From Candidatus Gastranaerophilales bacterium (GTDB lineage: Bacteria; Cyanobacteriota; Vampirovibrionia; Gastranaerophilales; Gastranaerophilaceae), in NCBI GenBank assembly GCA_944322855.1, contig CALUQG010000001.1, positions 1 to 64,000 of the forward strand: a DNA stretch of 64,000 nt. Reading direction: 5' to 3'. A program made the translations under genes and the position numbers. Below are positions 16,548 through 23,393 of the stretch, piece by piece. The notes beneath the pieces were generated by a model that saw only the letters and a program-made list of their open reading frames with translations, was not told the DNA's origin and ran no database searches. Position 1 is the stretch's first letter. Every line of letters begins with the position of its first letter.

Positions 16548-17282
16548 ATGGCAGAAAACAAACTCCCATCAGGTGTAGGTAAAAAAATTGTAGAAGCTTT
16601 GAAAAAACAGGCAGAAATTGAAATACAGCCTATTCCTGAACCGATTGAGCCGCAGGTTTCAGCTCCAAGAGAAGCACAGCCGGTTTCTTCACCTTCACAA
16701 GAATTGTATACAGGCGGAATTACTGACAATATTAGTCTTGATGACAATTTTTCTGATTTTTCAGTGCCTGAAAATAATGACGCTGATGATTTTTCCGGAT
16801 TTGGCGAAGAAACAGTAAATGAATCTTCACTCACAGATGATTTGAGTTCAGGTTTTGGAGAGAGTTTTGCTGCAGGTTTGAATTTTGAAGAAACGAGTAC
16901 ACCAATGTTTGAAGAAAAAGAAATATTTAACTCAACTCCGGCAATAAAAGGGGTTCCACCTCAGAAGTCATATGCAATGCCGGCTAATGTAGCAGTGTTA
17001 AAAAGACTTATAATGCAGCTGCCTCAAGGTGTTACAAAACAAACAGGCGCTCAGATTATAAGACAGACAATGGAAGCCCTTGGTATTTCCATGAACAGTG
17101 TATTGAAAGAAGCTCAGCAAGGCCAGGACAGCCTTACTGCTTCTGCAAAAGCCTGCATGGCTACAATCGCTGAATATCAAAGCAATATAAAAACCCTTGA
17201 AAAACAGGTTCAGGACTATAAAAAACAGGCTATTGCTTTAAATGACTTAATCAGCTTGTTTGTTATGACTGATAAACATTAA
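16548..17282 (+). CDS. Acidic protein with C-terminal helical domain
   Basis: 244 residues from the ATG supported by both promoter and ribosome site. Layout: a short basic helix (GVGKKIVEALKKQAE), a Pro/Glu/Ser/Asp-rich, probably disordered, acidic stretch (residues ~28-140), and a conserved-looking helical domain (ANVAVLKRLIMQLPQGVTKQ, TGAQIIRQTMEALGIS) ending in a coiled coil (EYQSNIKTLEKQVQDYKKQA). No Cys-pair, signal peptide or membrane helix. Follows the FKG pair by ~150 bases but has its own promoter. Function unknown; an adaptor or scaffold protein would fit the layout. Confidence 0.8.
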   Translation: MAENKLPSGVGKKIVEALKKQAEIEIQPIPEPIEPQVSAPREAQPVSSPSQELYTGGITDNISLDDNFSDFSVPENNDADDFSGFGEETVNESSLTDDLSSGFGESFAAGLNFEETSTPMFEEKEIFNSTPAIKGVPPQKSYAMPANVAVLKRLIMQLPQGVTKQTGAQIIRQTMEALGISMNSVLKEAQQGQDSLTASAKACMATIAEYQSNIKTLEKQVQDYKKQAIALNDLISLFVMTDKH

Positions 17283-17305
17283 TTAGCGACATAATATTTA
17301 ATTAT

Positions 17306-17338
17306 AAAAAAGGCTTTGTTTCTACAAAGCCTTTTTTG
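17306..17338. terminator. Bidirectional terminator
   Basis: AAAAAGGCTTTG, 6-base loop, CAAAGCCTTTTT, with A and T runs on both sides; serves the gene at 16,548 and wecB, which converge here. Confidence 0.95.
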
Positions 17339-17339
17339 T

Positions 17340-18458
17340 TTAGTCTTTTTTAAATTCTTTTTCCAGAATATCTGCAATTCTGCGGCTTGCGAGACCATCA
17401 CCGTACGGGTTTATTGCTTCGGACATTTTTTTGTATTCTTCATCATTGTCTAAAAGGTTTTGTACTTCTTTTACAATGTTGTCTTTGTCTGTACCTACAA
17501 GTTTAACAGTGCCGTATTCTACAGCTTCCGGTCTTTCTGTTGTTGATCTTAGGACGAGAACCGGTTTTCCCAAAGATGGTGCTTCTTCTTGAACACCACC
17601 CGAGTCTGTCATTATTATATGAGATTCTTTCATTAGAGTTGAAAATGGGGCATACTCCATAGGATCTATGAGATGAATGCGTTCTTTTCCTTCAAGCAGC
17701 TCTCTTACAGGCTGTTGAACGTTCGGATTAAGATGCACCGGATAAACAAATTGAATATCCTGATTTTTTTCTGTCAGTTCCAAAACTGCTTTGCAAATGT
17801 TTTTTATAGGCTCGCCGAAATTCTCTCTTCTGTGAGATGTGAGCAGTATTGTTTTTAAATCAGGATTTAGCCCGATATAACTCAAATCGGATTTGTTATT
17901 TTCAACAGTATGTAAAAGAGCATCTATTACAGTGTTACCTGTTTTGTATATGTGGGTGTCAGAAATAGCTGATTTTTTCAAGTTATCGATACTTGTCTCA
18001 GTCGGAGCAAAGTGATAGCTGCAAACAGCATCAGCAAAAACCCTGTTAATTTCTTCAGGGAAAGGGTAATACTTGTCAAAAGTTCTGAGTCCTGCTTCGA
18101 CATGTCCTGCCGGAACTTTTGCGTAAAATGCGGAAAGTGCTGCTGCCATAGATGTTGTTGTGTCACCGTGTACAAGCACAATATCAGGCTTGCTGGTTTC
18201 TATTACATCTTTCATCAGCATCAAAACTTCTGCGGTAATTGTCCACAAATCCTGATTAGGTTTCATAATATTCAAGTCAAAATCAGGTTTTATGTCGAAA
18301 AGTTTTAGAACCTGATCCAGCATTTGTCTGTGTTGTGCTGTTACACAGACAATACTTTTGAACTTGTCAGATCTTTTTTCAAATTCTTTTACAAGCGGAG
18401 CCATTTTTATAGCTTCGGGTCTGGTTCCAAATACTGTAAGTACTCTAATTTTTGACAT
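17340..18458 (-). CDS. wecB: UDP-N-acetylglucosamine 2-epimerase
   Basis: 372 residues, standard length of the non-hydrolysing enzyme. Begins RVLTVFGTRPEAIKMAPLVK; further family motifs are VHGDTTTSMAAALSAF, GHVEAGLRTFDKYYPFPEE (catalytic Asp/Glu), TSHRRENFGEP and TDSGGVQEEAPSLGKPVLVLR. Converts UDP-GlcNAc to UDP-ManNAc for surface polysaccharide or wall-linked polymers. Monocistronic, ends in a shared terminator. No other polysaccharide genes are adjacent, although kdsA and a glycosyltransferase lie further along. Confidence 0.96.
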   Translation of the reverse strand: MSKIRVLTVFGTRPEAIKMAPLVKEFEKRSDKFKSIVCVTAQHRQMLDQVLKLFDIKPDFDLNIMKPNQDLWTITAEVLMLMKDVIETSKPDIVLVHGDTTTSMAAALSAFYAKVPAGHVEAGLRTFDKYYPFPEEINRVFADAVCSYHFAPTETSIDNLKKSAISDTHIYKTGNTVIDALLHTVENNKSDLSYIGLNPDLKTILLTSHRRENFGEPIKNICKAVLELTEKNQDIQFVYPVHLNPNVQQPVRELLEGKERIHLIDPMEYAPFSTLMKESHIIMTDSGGVQEEAPSLGKPVLVLRSTTERPEAVEYGTVKLVGTDKDNIVKEVQNLLDNDEEYKKMSEAINPYGDGLASRRIADILEKEFKKD

Positions 18459-18608
18459 ATAAATCCTTATCGATGATTTCTATCCTTAAAACCGTAATCA
18501 ATTATATGCCAAACATTGTATTTTGTAATCAACGGGATTGATTATTTTTTTCAATAAAATGTTTGTTCGATATGCTATATGCGAGGCTTCTGGTATAAGT
18601 TATAGAAC

Positions 18609-18665
18609 ATGCCGGTATCATGCTGCGGCTGTAAGATATGTCATAAAAGCGGTAAATGTTGTTGA
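18609..18665 (+). CDS. Tiny Cys-rich peptide ORF (candidate)
   Basis: Encodes 18 residues, MPVSCCGCKICHKSGKCC, six of them Cys, in the 230-base gap between wecB and cca, both on the other strand. An in-frame TAG lies one codon before the ATG, so the start is fixed. TGGTATAAG (18591-18599), an extended -10 look-alike, lies nine bases upstream; no ribosome site. The Cys spacing would suit metal binding. It is too short to call with confidence, but such Cys density in AT-rich intergenic DNA is unusual. Confidence 0.3.
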   Translation: MPVSCCGCKICHKSGKCC

Positions 18666-18688
18666 TTTTAATTTTTTATAATGTTTTA

Positions 18689-20089
18689 CTATTTACAGTA
18701 AGCATTTTTTACAAAATTAACTGCATCTTCTTTTGTATTTACTTCTGATGACAGCTGTGCTTCTTTGAGTTTTTCTATGATTTTTCCGAGTTCCGGGCCC
18801 TGTTTTATATTCAAAATTTCCATTATTTCTTTTCCGTCAAGCAATTTTGGCAGAGGTGCGATTTCATTCATTTGTTCAAGATAACCGTTGAGTAGTTTTT
18901 TGAGCCCTTCTATATTCTTTTCTACCATTTCTTTTGAAACATCGGGTCCGAGAGCTGACATTCTGTCTGCATAAGCTATTGCAATCAGGTCAATTGTCTC
19001 ATCTTCCATTTTTCTGTAAAAACGCAAATATGCTTTTCCTCCAGCTTCATTTGAAACAACACTCGAGGGGTATATATGATTTTTTATAATTTTTTTTATA
19101 TACGCAATTTGCTTTTTTGAAAATTTCAAATCTTTTAGGGTCGGAGAGATTAATTCTGCTCCGACACTGTCATGCATGATGAATCTGTGTCTGCCGGTTT
19201 CTTTGTCAATCTGCCAAGTTTCAGGTTTCCCGACATCATGCAAAAAAGCACCTATTTTCAAAAATGTGAGTCTTTTTTGACCTCCTGAAAATTCTTTATC
19301 AAGATGTTTTTTTACTTTTTCATCAGATAAGTCATAAAAATTTTGGATTTGATTAACAGTTTCAATAGAATGTTCAAGCAGCCACAGATGGTGGTGTGAA
19401 TTTGGCGGAACTTTTTTTATTTCCTTTACCTGAGGAAAAATTAGTTCTAGAATTCCGTATTCATCAAGCAAATGCAGAGCAGACACAACATATTTCCCTT
19501 CGAAAAGTTTAAGAAGCTCTGTATTTATCCGCTCTTTTGCTACTGTATTCAAGCATTTTGCATTTTCTTTGATAATAATTTTTAGTTCGTCAGAAAAATC
19601 AAAACCGAATTTGCTATGGAAACGAAAAGCCCTGAGTATTCTGATTGGATCATCGAGTATGTTTTCTTTGGAGATTTCTCTAATTACACATAAATTAATG
19701 TCTGATATTGCACCTGTTATGTCAATGAGTTTTTCCTTGGCAATATCATAAGCCAGAGCGTTCATTGTAAAATCACGTCTTTTTAAATCTTCTTCAATAC
19801 ACGTTCCGACGCAATCAGCTATGTCTATATAATTTTTTTTGTCAGCAAAAACGACTCTGTATATTTTGTTTGTGCTGTCAAGCTCAACAAAGTGCCCCTG
19901 TATTTCATCAGAAAGCTTTTTGGAAAATTCTTCTGCTGTGTTCTTCGGGACTACTATATCAACATCAATGCTTTTCAAGTTAAGCATGATATCTCTCAAA
20001 AAGCCCCCGACCAGCCAGACAGGCTTGTTTTGCTTTTTTATAAATGGTTTTATTGTTTTAATTATAAAATTTTCTTCAATGTTAATCAT
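18689..20089 (-). CDS. cca: tRNA CCA- (or A-) adding nucleotidyltransferase
   Basis: 466 residues. Class II nucleotidyltransferase head: WLVGGFLRDIML (helical Gly motif), SIDVDIVVP (catalytic Asp pair), EEDLKRRDFTMNALAYD (nucleotide site) and DDPIRILRAFRF; then an HD domain (FLKIGAFLHDVGKPETW, HDSVGAELI). Repairs or adds the 3' CCA of tRNAs; the tRNA-Lys in this window lacks an encoded CCA. Cyanobacterial relatives can split CC- and A-addition between two enzymes, so the exact specificity is open. Start set at ATG 20089, 8-base overlap with rsmE, rather than the upstream TTG. Confidence 0.92.
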   Translation of the reverse strand: MINIEENFIIKTIKPFIKKQNKPVWLVGGFLRDIMLNLKSIDVDIVVPKNTAEEFSKKLSDEIQGHFVELDSTNKIYRVVFADKKNYIDIADCVGTCIEEDLKRRDFTMNALAYDIAKEKLIDITGAISDINLCVIREISKENILDDPIRILRAFRFHSKFGFDFSDELKIIIKENAKCLNTVAKERINTELLKLFEGKYVVSALHLLDEYGILELIFPQVKEIKKVPPNSHHHLWLLEHSIETVNQIQNFYDLSDEKVKKHLDKEFSGGQKRLTFLKIGAFLHDVGKPETWQIDKETGRHRFIMHDSVGAELISPTLKDLKFSKKQIAYIKKIIKNHIYPSSVVSNEAGGKAYLRFYRKMEDETIDLIAIAYADRMSALGPDVSKEMVEKNIEGLKKLLNGYLEQMNEIAPLPKLLDGKEIMEILNIKQGPELGKIIEKLKEAQLSSEVNTKEDAVNFVKNAYCK

Positions 20090-20822
20090 TTTCAAGCTCG
20101 TAAATTATGTTAGATAGAGCATTTATAACTGCTGTTTCGGCTCTGAGAATCAGTTTGCCTAAAGTGACTTTGTAAATGTCGTTTTGCTGATTGAGCATGC
20201 TCAATTCTTTAGCGCTAAATCCGCCTTCCGGGCCGATAATAACGGCTATTTTGCTGTCAGGTGCAATGTTTATTTCTCTTAAACACTTTTTGAGTGTCAG
20301 TTTATCATCTCTTTCAACGCATGCAATTTTTATATCAAAATTTTTGTCATTTATAAAGTTTTTTAAATCTGTTTTGTCAAAAACTTTAGGAAAATCCGCT
20401 CTTTCACACTGTTTTACAGCTTCATTCGCAATTTTTTGCCACTTATCAATTTTTGCGTCTACAACAGAAGATTTGATAACACAATTATCTGTAATCAAAG
20501 GATAAATGCCCTTTACACCAAGCTCTGTGGCTTTTTGAATAACAAGATTTTGTGCCTCTGTTTTGAGCACACTTTGTGCAAGATAGAGCTGAATATCCAA
20601 TGTATGATTTGATTTTTTGCTGTCTACAACTTTAGTTGTAATCGAGCATGAATCTATACTTTGTATAATTACACGATATTGAGTTCTGTTTTCATCAATA
20701 AGGATAAGCGTTTCACCAATTTTTGCTCTCAAAACTTTAGCAATATGATGAAAGTTTTCTTTGTCGGAAATCCTTATTATATCTCTATTTATGTCATTTG
20801 TTGTGATAAAAAACTGCGGCAT
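20082..20822 (-). CDS. rsmE: 16S rRNA m3U1498 methyltransferase
   Basis: 246 residues. N-terminal PUA-like domain (HHIAKVLRAKIGETLILID), then SPOUT domain with QKATELGVKGIYPLIT, EAVKQCERADFP, IIGPEGGFSAKEL and LGKLILRAETAVINAL, all RsmE signatures. Methylates N3 of U1498 in the 30S subunit. Translationally coupled with cca through overlapping ends. Its promoter region faces that of the flagellin gene and contains one arm of a 15-base inverted repeat. Confidence 0.95.
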   Translation of the reverse strand: MPQFFITTNDINRDIIRISDKENFHHIAKVLRAKIGETLILIDENRTQYRVIIQSIDSCSITTKVVDSKKSNHTLDIQLYLAQSVLKTEAQNLVIQKATELGVKGIYPLITDNCVIKSSVVDAKIDKWQKIANEAVKQCERADFPKVFDKTDLKNFINDKNFDIKIACVERDDKLTLKKCLREINIAPDSKIAVIIGPEGGFSAKELSMLNQQNDIYKVTLGKLILRAETAVINALSNIIYELEND

Positions 20823-20866
20823 AATTGATTTTTTTGGATTTTTCTACATCAAACAGATGATTTCTG

Positions 20867-20957
20867 ATACTTTAGTATAATACCAGTAAAATCTTTTAAT
20901 AACAAGCATTTTGGGGTGGTTTTAGAAAACTTTTTGATAAAAATTATACTAAAGTAT
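20867..20957. promoter_or_regulatory. Inverted 15-base repeat in rsmE-flagellin promoter region
   Basis: ATACTTTAGTATAAT (20867-20881) and its exact reverse complement (20943-20957) face each other across 61 bases. Each arm contains the dyad ATACT-NN-AGTAT. The right arm overlaps a sigma-28-like promoter, TAAA (20950-20953)-N16-TTCGATAA (20970-20977), aimed at the flagellin gene. The left arm has an equivalent TAAA followed 17 bases on by TTTGATGT towards rsmE. Confidence 0.65.
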
Positions 20958-21029
20958 TAAGGTCGTCTGTTCGATAAATGGAATGTTCACAGAGTTAGTA
21001 GTATAGGAAAGAGAGAAAGAGAGAAAAAA

Positions 21030-21962
21030 ATGGCTTTATACATTAACACTAACATTAACTCTATGATTGCACAAAGAAGTTTGACAAGTTCGACAAGCGG
21101 ATTGCAAAGTGCAATCACAAGGTTATCAACAGGTTGCAAAGTAAACCAGGCAGGAGATGACGCAGCAGGTCTTTGTGTTGCCCAAAGATTGGATACTCAG
21201 GTCAGAGGTAACAAAAGAGCGATGCTCAACGTTGAAGACGGTTTGAACATGATGTACATCGTTGAAGGTGGTATGTCAGCAGCTACAGAAGACTTACAGA
21301 GAATTCGTGAGCTGTGTATTCAGGCTGCCAACGGTATTTATTCAGAAGAACAGATGCAAACATTGATGAACGAGATGAAAGAGAGACTTGCCGACATTGA
21401 TGTAATTGCAAATACAACAGTATTTAACGGTTTGAATTTGACAAACGGTACAAATACAAAAGGTATCATACTTCAATCAGGCAGCGGTGCAGATACTGCT
21501 AACAACACAATTGACGTAACAAGTGCGTTGACTAACTTGAGAACAACAGCTCTTGGTATAAAATTGAACATTGTTAGTATGACAACAGCAACCACAGATA
21601 TCAATGACGGATATATGGCAGAAGGAACATATGATCCGGCAAATCCACCGACTGTTAACGGTGATAACTGGACAGGTGATAATATCAGAGAATATATCGA
21701 TGCGCTTGACAAAGCTATCGACCTTATTTCTCAAAACAGATCTCAATTAGGTGCTTATGAAAACAGATTGTCATCAGTTTCAACCAACCTGACAACAATG
21801 AACGAAAACTATCAGCGTTCATATTCACAGATTATGGATGCCGATATGGCGGAAGAAAGTGCAAACATGGTTAAATATCAGGTTCTGCAGCAGACATCAG
21901 CAGCGATGCTTGCTCAGGCAAACCAGATACCGTCAATTGCAGTTCAACTTCTCAACCAGTAG
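21030..21962 (+). CDS. fliC: Flagellin
   Basis: 310 residues. D0/D1 N-terminal domain (YINTNINSMIAQRSLTSST, RLSTGCKVNQAGDDAAGLC, VEDGLNMMYIVEGGMSA) and C-terminal helices (RSQLGAYENRLSSVSTNLTT, DADMAEESANMVKYQVL). A short variable middle replaces D2/D3, so the filament subunit is compact. Exported by the flagellar type III apparatus (flhA at 47.7 kb). Unusual: three cysteines at 36, 49 and 96 in the conserved core, where flagellins normally have none. GAAAGAGAGAAAGAGAG precedes the start. Sigma-28-like promoter upstream. Confidence 0.97.
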   Translation: MALYINTNINSMIAQRSLTSSTSGLQSAITRLSTGCKVNQAGDDAAGLCVAQRLDTQVRGNKRAMLNVEDGLNMMYIVEGGMSAATEDLQRIRELCIQAANGIYSEEQMQTLMNEMKERLADIDVIANTTVFNGLNLTNGTNTKGIILQSGSGADTANNTIDVTSALTNLRTTALGIKLNIVSMTTATTDINDGYMAEGTYDPANPPTVNGDNWTGDNIREYIDALDKAIDLISQNRSQLGAYENRLSSVSTNLTTMNENYQRSYSQIMDADMAEESANMVKYQVLQQTSAAMLAQANQIPSIAVQLLNQ

Positions 21963-22049
21963 TGATTTGTTGGCAGTTTAACAAAAGCACACTCAGTTTA
22001 GTTATATTCCTATATTTGAAGGTTACGTATAAAAGACACAATGTCTCTC

Positions 22050-22097
22050 TAGCGGCGATTGCTCGTGCATTCGCCGCCTCTCTGCTACTGTTTTTTA
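22050..22097 (+). terminator. Hairpin after flagellin, possible terminator
   Basis: GCGGCGA (22052-22058), 12-base loop, TCGCCGC (22071-22077), one of few GC-rich stems in the window. The T run (22091-22096) begins 13 bases after the stem, so it is not a canonical intrinsic terminator; it could also protect the flagellin mRNA 3' end. Confidence 0.45.
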
Positions 22098-22199
22098 TTA
22101 CTTATTTTGTTCTGATGTATACTCCTTTTTGGCAATGAAAAATTTTTTCTTACATCTGATAATTGTTTTGGATAACAATTTAAAGGGAGAACAGTTATT

Positions 22200-22481
22200 A
22201 TGAATGTGGATATACTGGATAGAATTTATAAGGCCTCTGATATGTCTGGCGGTGTTAAAGATATAGTAGTTTTTACACAAAGCTTCAAAGCCTCAGGTAC
22301 ACTAATAAAAGACCATAGAGACAATCTGAAAAATATTTTGACCCTTAAAGATGCGACAATCTGCCATCATTTTGACGAATGCAGTTGTAACATAGAAAGT
22401 CCGAAATATGAATGGCTTAATATAAATGAAGAAAAAATTATAGCCTTCAGCATATTGGGATATTTGACCTGCCAAAATTAA
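22200..22481 (+). CDS. Small uncharacterised protein downstream of flagellin
   Basis: 93 residues with four Cys/His-rich positions (ICHHFDECSC) in the centre. AAAGGGAGAA lies upstream at good distance. No membrane segment or signal peptide. Not recognisable as FliS, FliT or another flagellar chaperone. Probably expressed on its own. Confidence 0.65.
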   Translation: MNVDILDRIYKASDMSGGVKDIVVFTQSFKASGTLIKDHRDNLKNILTLKDATICHHFDECSCNIESPKYEWLNINEEKIIAFSILGYLTCQN

Positions 22482-22569
22482 ATAAACTTTTGTAAACTTT
22501 GTTAAAAAACTGGCAATTTTTTTTAAGGACATGTTTTTATTTAGATATAGAGTTTAATAAAGGACAGCC

Positions 22570-22815
22570 ATGACATTTGAAATTTCTAAAGTTAATATGA
22601 ATGCTTATAAAGCACCGGTTCAGCAGATTGGTGCAGTGGGTGCAAGGGGTGCTGAAGAAACAAAAGGCCCCGGACTTTTTGGAACACAAAAAACTGGTGT
22701 TATTGGCGGCTATGAACCAAACTATGCACAATATGATATTGCTTCCCCCAAGTATGAAAACGGAATGAATGTTCCGGGCGGAAAAGCAGGTCTTGCTCTT
22801 GATTTTATGTGTTAA
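22570..22815 (+). CDS. Small Gly/Ala-rich uncharacterised protein
   Basis: 81 residues: a start like a soluble peptide (MTFEISKVNMNAYKAPVQQ), then Gly-rich segments (GVIGGYEPNYAQYDIAS) and NVPGGKAGLALDFMC with a C-terminal Cys. AAAGGA lies 7 bases before the ATG. No known domain. Its stop abuts the stop of the convergent gene at 22,816. Confidence 0.65.
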   Translation: MTFEISKVNMNAYKAPVQQIGAVGARGAEETKGPGLFGTQKTGVIGGYEPNYAQYDIASPKYENGMNVPGGKAGLALDFMC

Positions 22816-23085
22816 TTAAATACCATGCTTTTTGGTTTTGAATTTGTTTATTAATTCGGAAGCTTTTTGTAAAATGCTTTCGTTTTTTGCATTCCATTCT
22901 TCTTCCGGTATAAAAACATCGTTTTCGTCACTGGATTGAAAAACGTCTATTTCTTCTTTTTTTTCTTTTTCGTCTTTTTTCTTGCGTTGGAAATACCCGA
23001 GGTTGCCTCCGCCGCCGTTGTTGCGCATGCTTTGTGCTTCTTGGATACCGTGCATAGGACTCGGACCATTGATTCCAAATGACAT
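22816..23085 (-). CDS. Small charged uncharacterised protein
   Basis: 89 residues. A Gly/Asn-rich start (RNNGGGGNLGYF), a strongly basic then acidic centre (RKKKDEKEKKEEID) and a helical C terminus (NESILQKASELINKFKTKK). Probably partly disordered. Weak ribosome site. No domain recognised; divergent from the Cys-rich SLH protein gene. Confidence 0.6.
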   Translation of the reverse strand: MSFGINGPSPMHGIQEAQSMRNNGGGGNLGYFQRKKKDEKEKKEEIDVFQSSDENDVFIPEEEWNAKNESILQKASELINKFKTKKHGI

Positions 23086-23393
23086 GTTTTACTCAATTCT
23101 TTTTAATTAGTGACACAGAAAAGATATTACACTTATATTAATATTATATACTATTTTTGTAACAATTGGAACCCCTAAAATATCGGAAGCAGGGTGTTCA
23201 GGTTAAATTTTGAATATAAAACAAAATAACAAATATTATTAACCGGAAAATTTTAATAGCCTGTTAAGGTAACCTTTTTTGGCAATGTTTTTTTAGAGAA
23301 TTCACAGTAATAATGCAACATAAGATGTAAATTCTCACAAATTGGGTTTAAATAAAAAATCCGATTTCAGTTTGTTTAATTAAGGAGGGAAAG
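23086..23393. other. Long control region of the SLH protein gene
   Basis: 308 bases between divergent genes. Holds an 11-base palindrome AAGGTAACCTT followed by T6 near 23265-23278, and a possible leader hairpin, GAGAATT (23296-23302) with AATTCTC (23330-23336). AAGGAGGG is a very strong ribosome site just before the SLH gene. A long structured leader is usual for abundant surface-layer proteins (family knowledge). Confidence 0.5.

Noticed and set aside
18492-18545. FNR-like sites or terminator (two GTAATCAA words, TAATCAA/TTGATTA)
   Set aside because: Words are 31 bases apart in the same direction and the stem is only seven A/T-rich pairs; too weak to claim.
22170-22181. GATAACAATT, like a lac operator half
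   Set aside because: A common AT-rich word; no LacI-type gene and no dyad.
12608-22512. Shared TAAACTTTTGTAAA followed by GGCAATTTT at 12.6 kb and 22.5 kb
   Set aside because: The spacing between the two words differs and 14-base matches are expected by chance in DNA this AT-rich.
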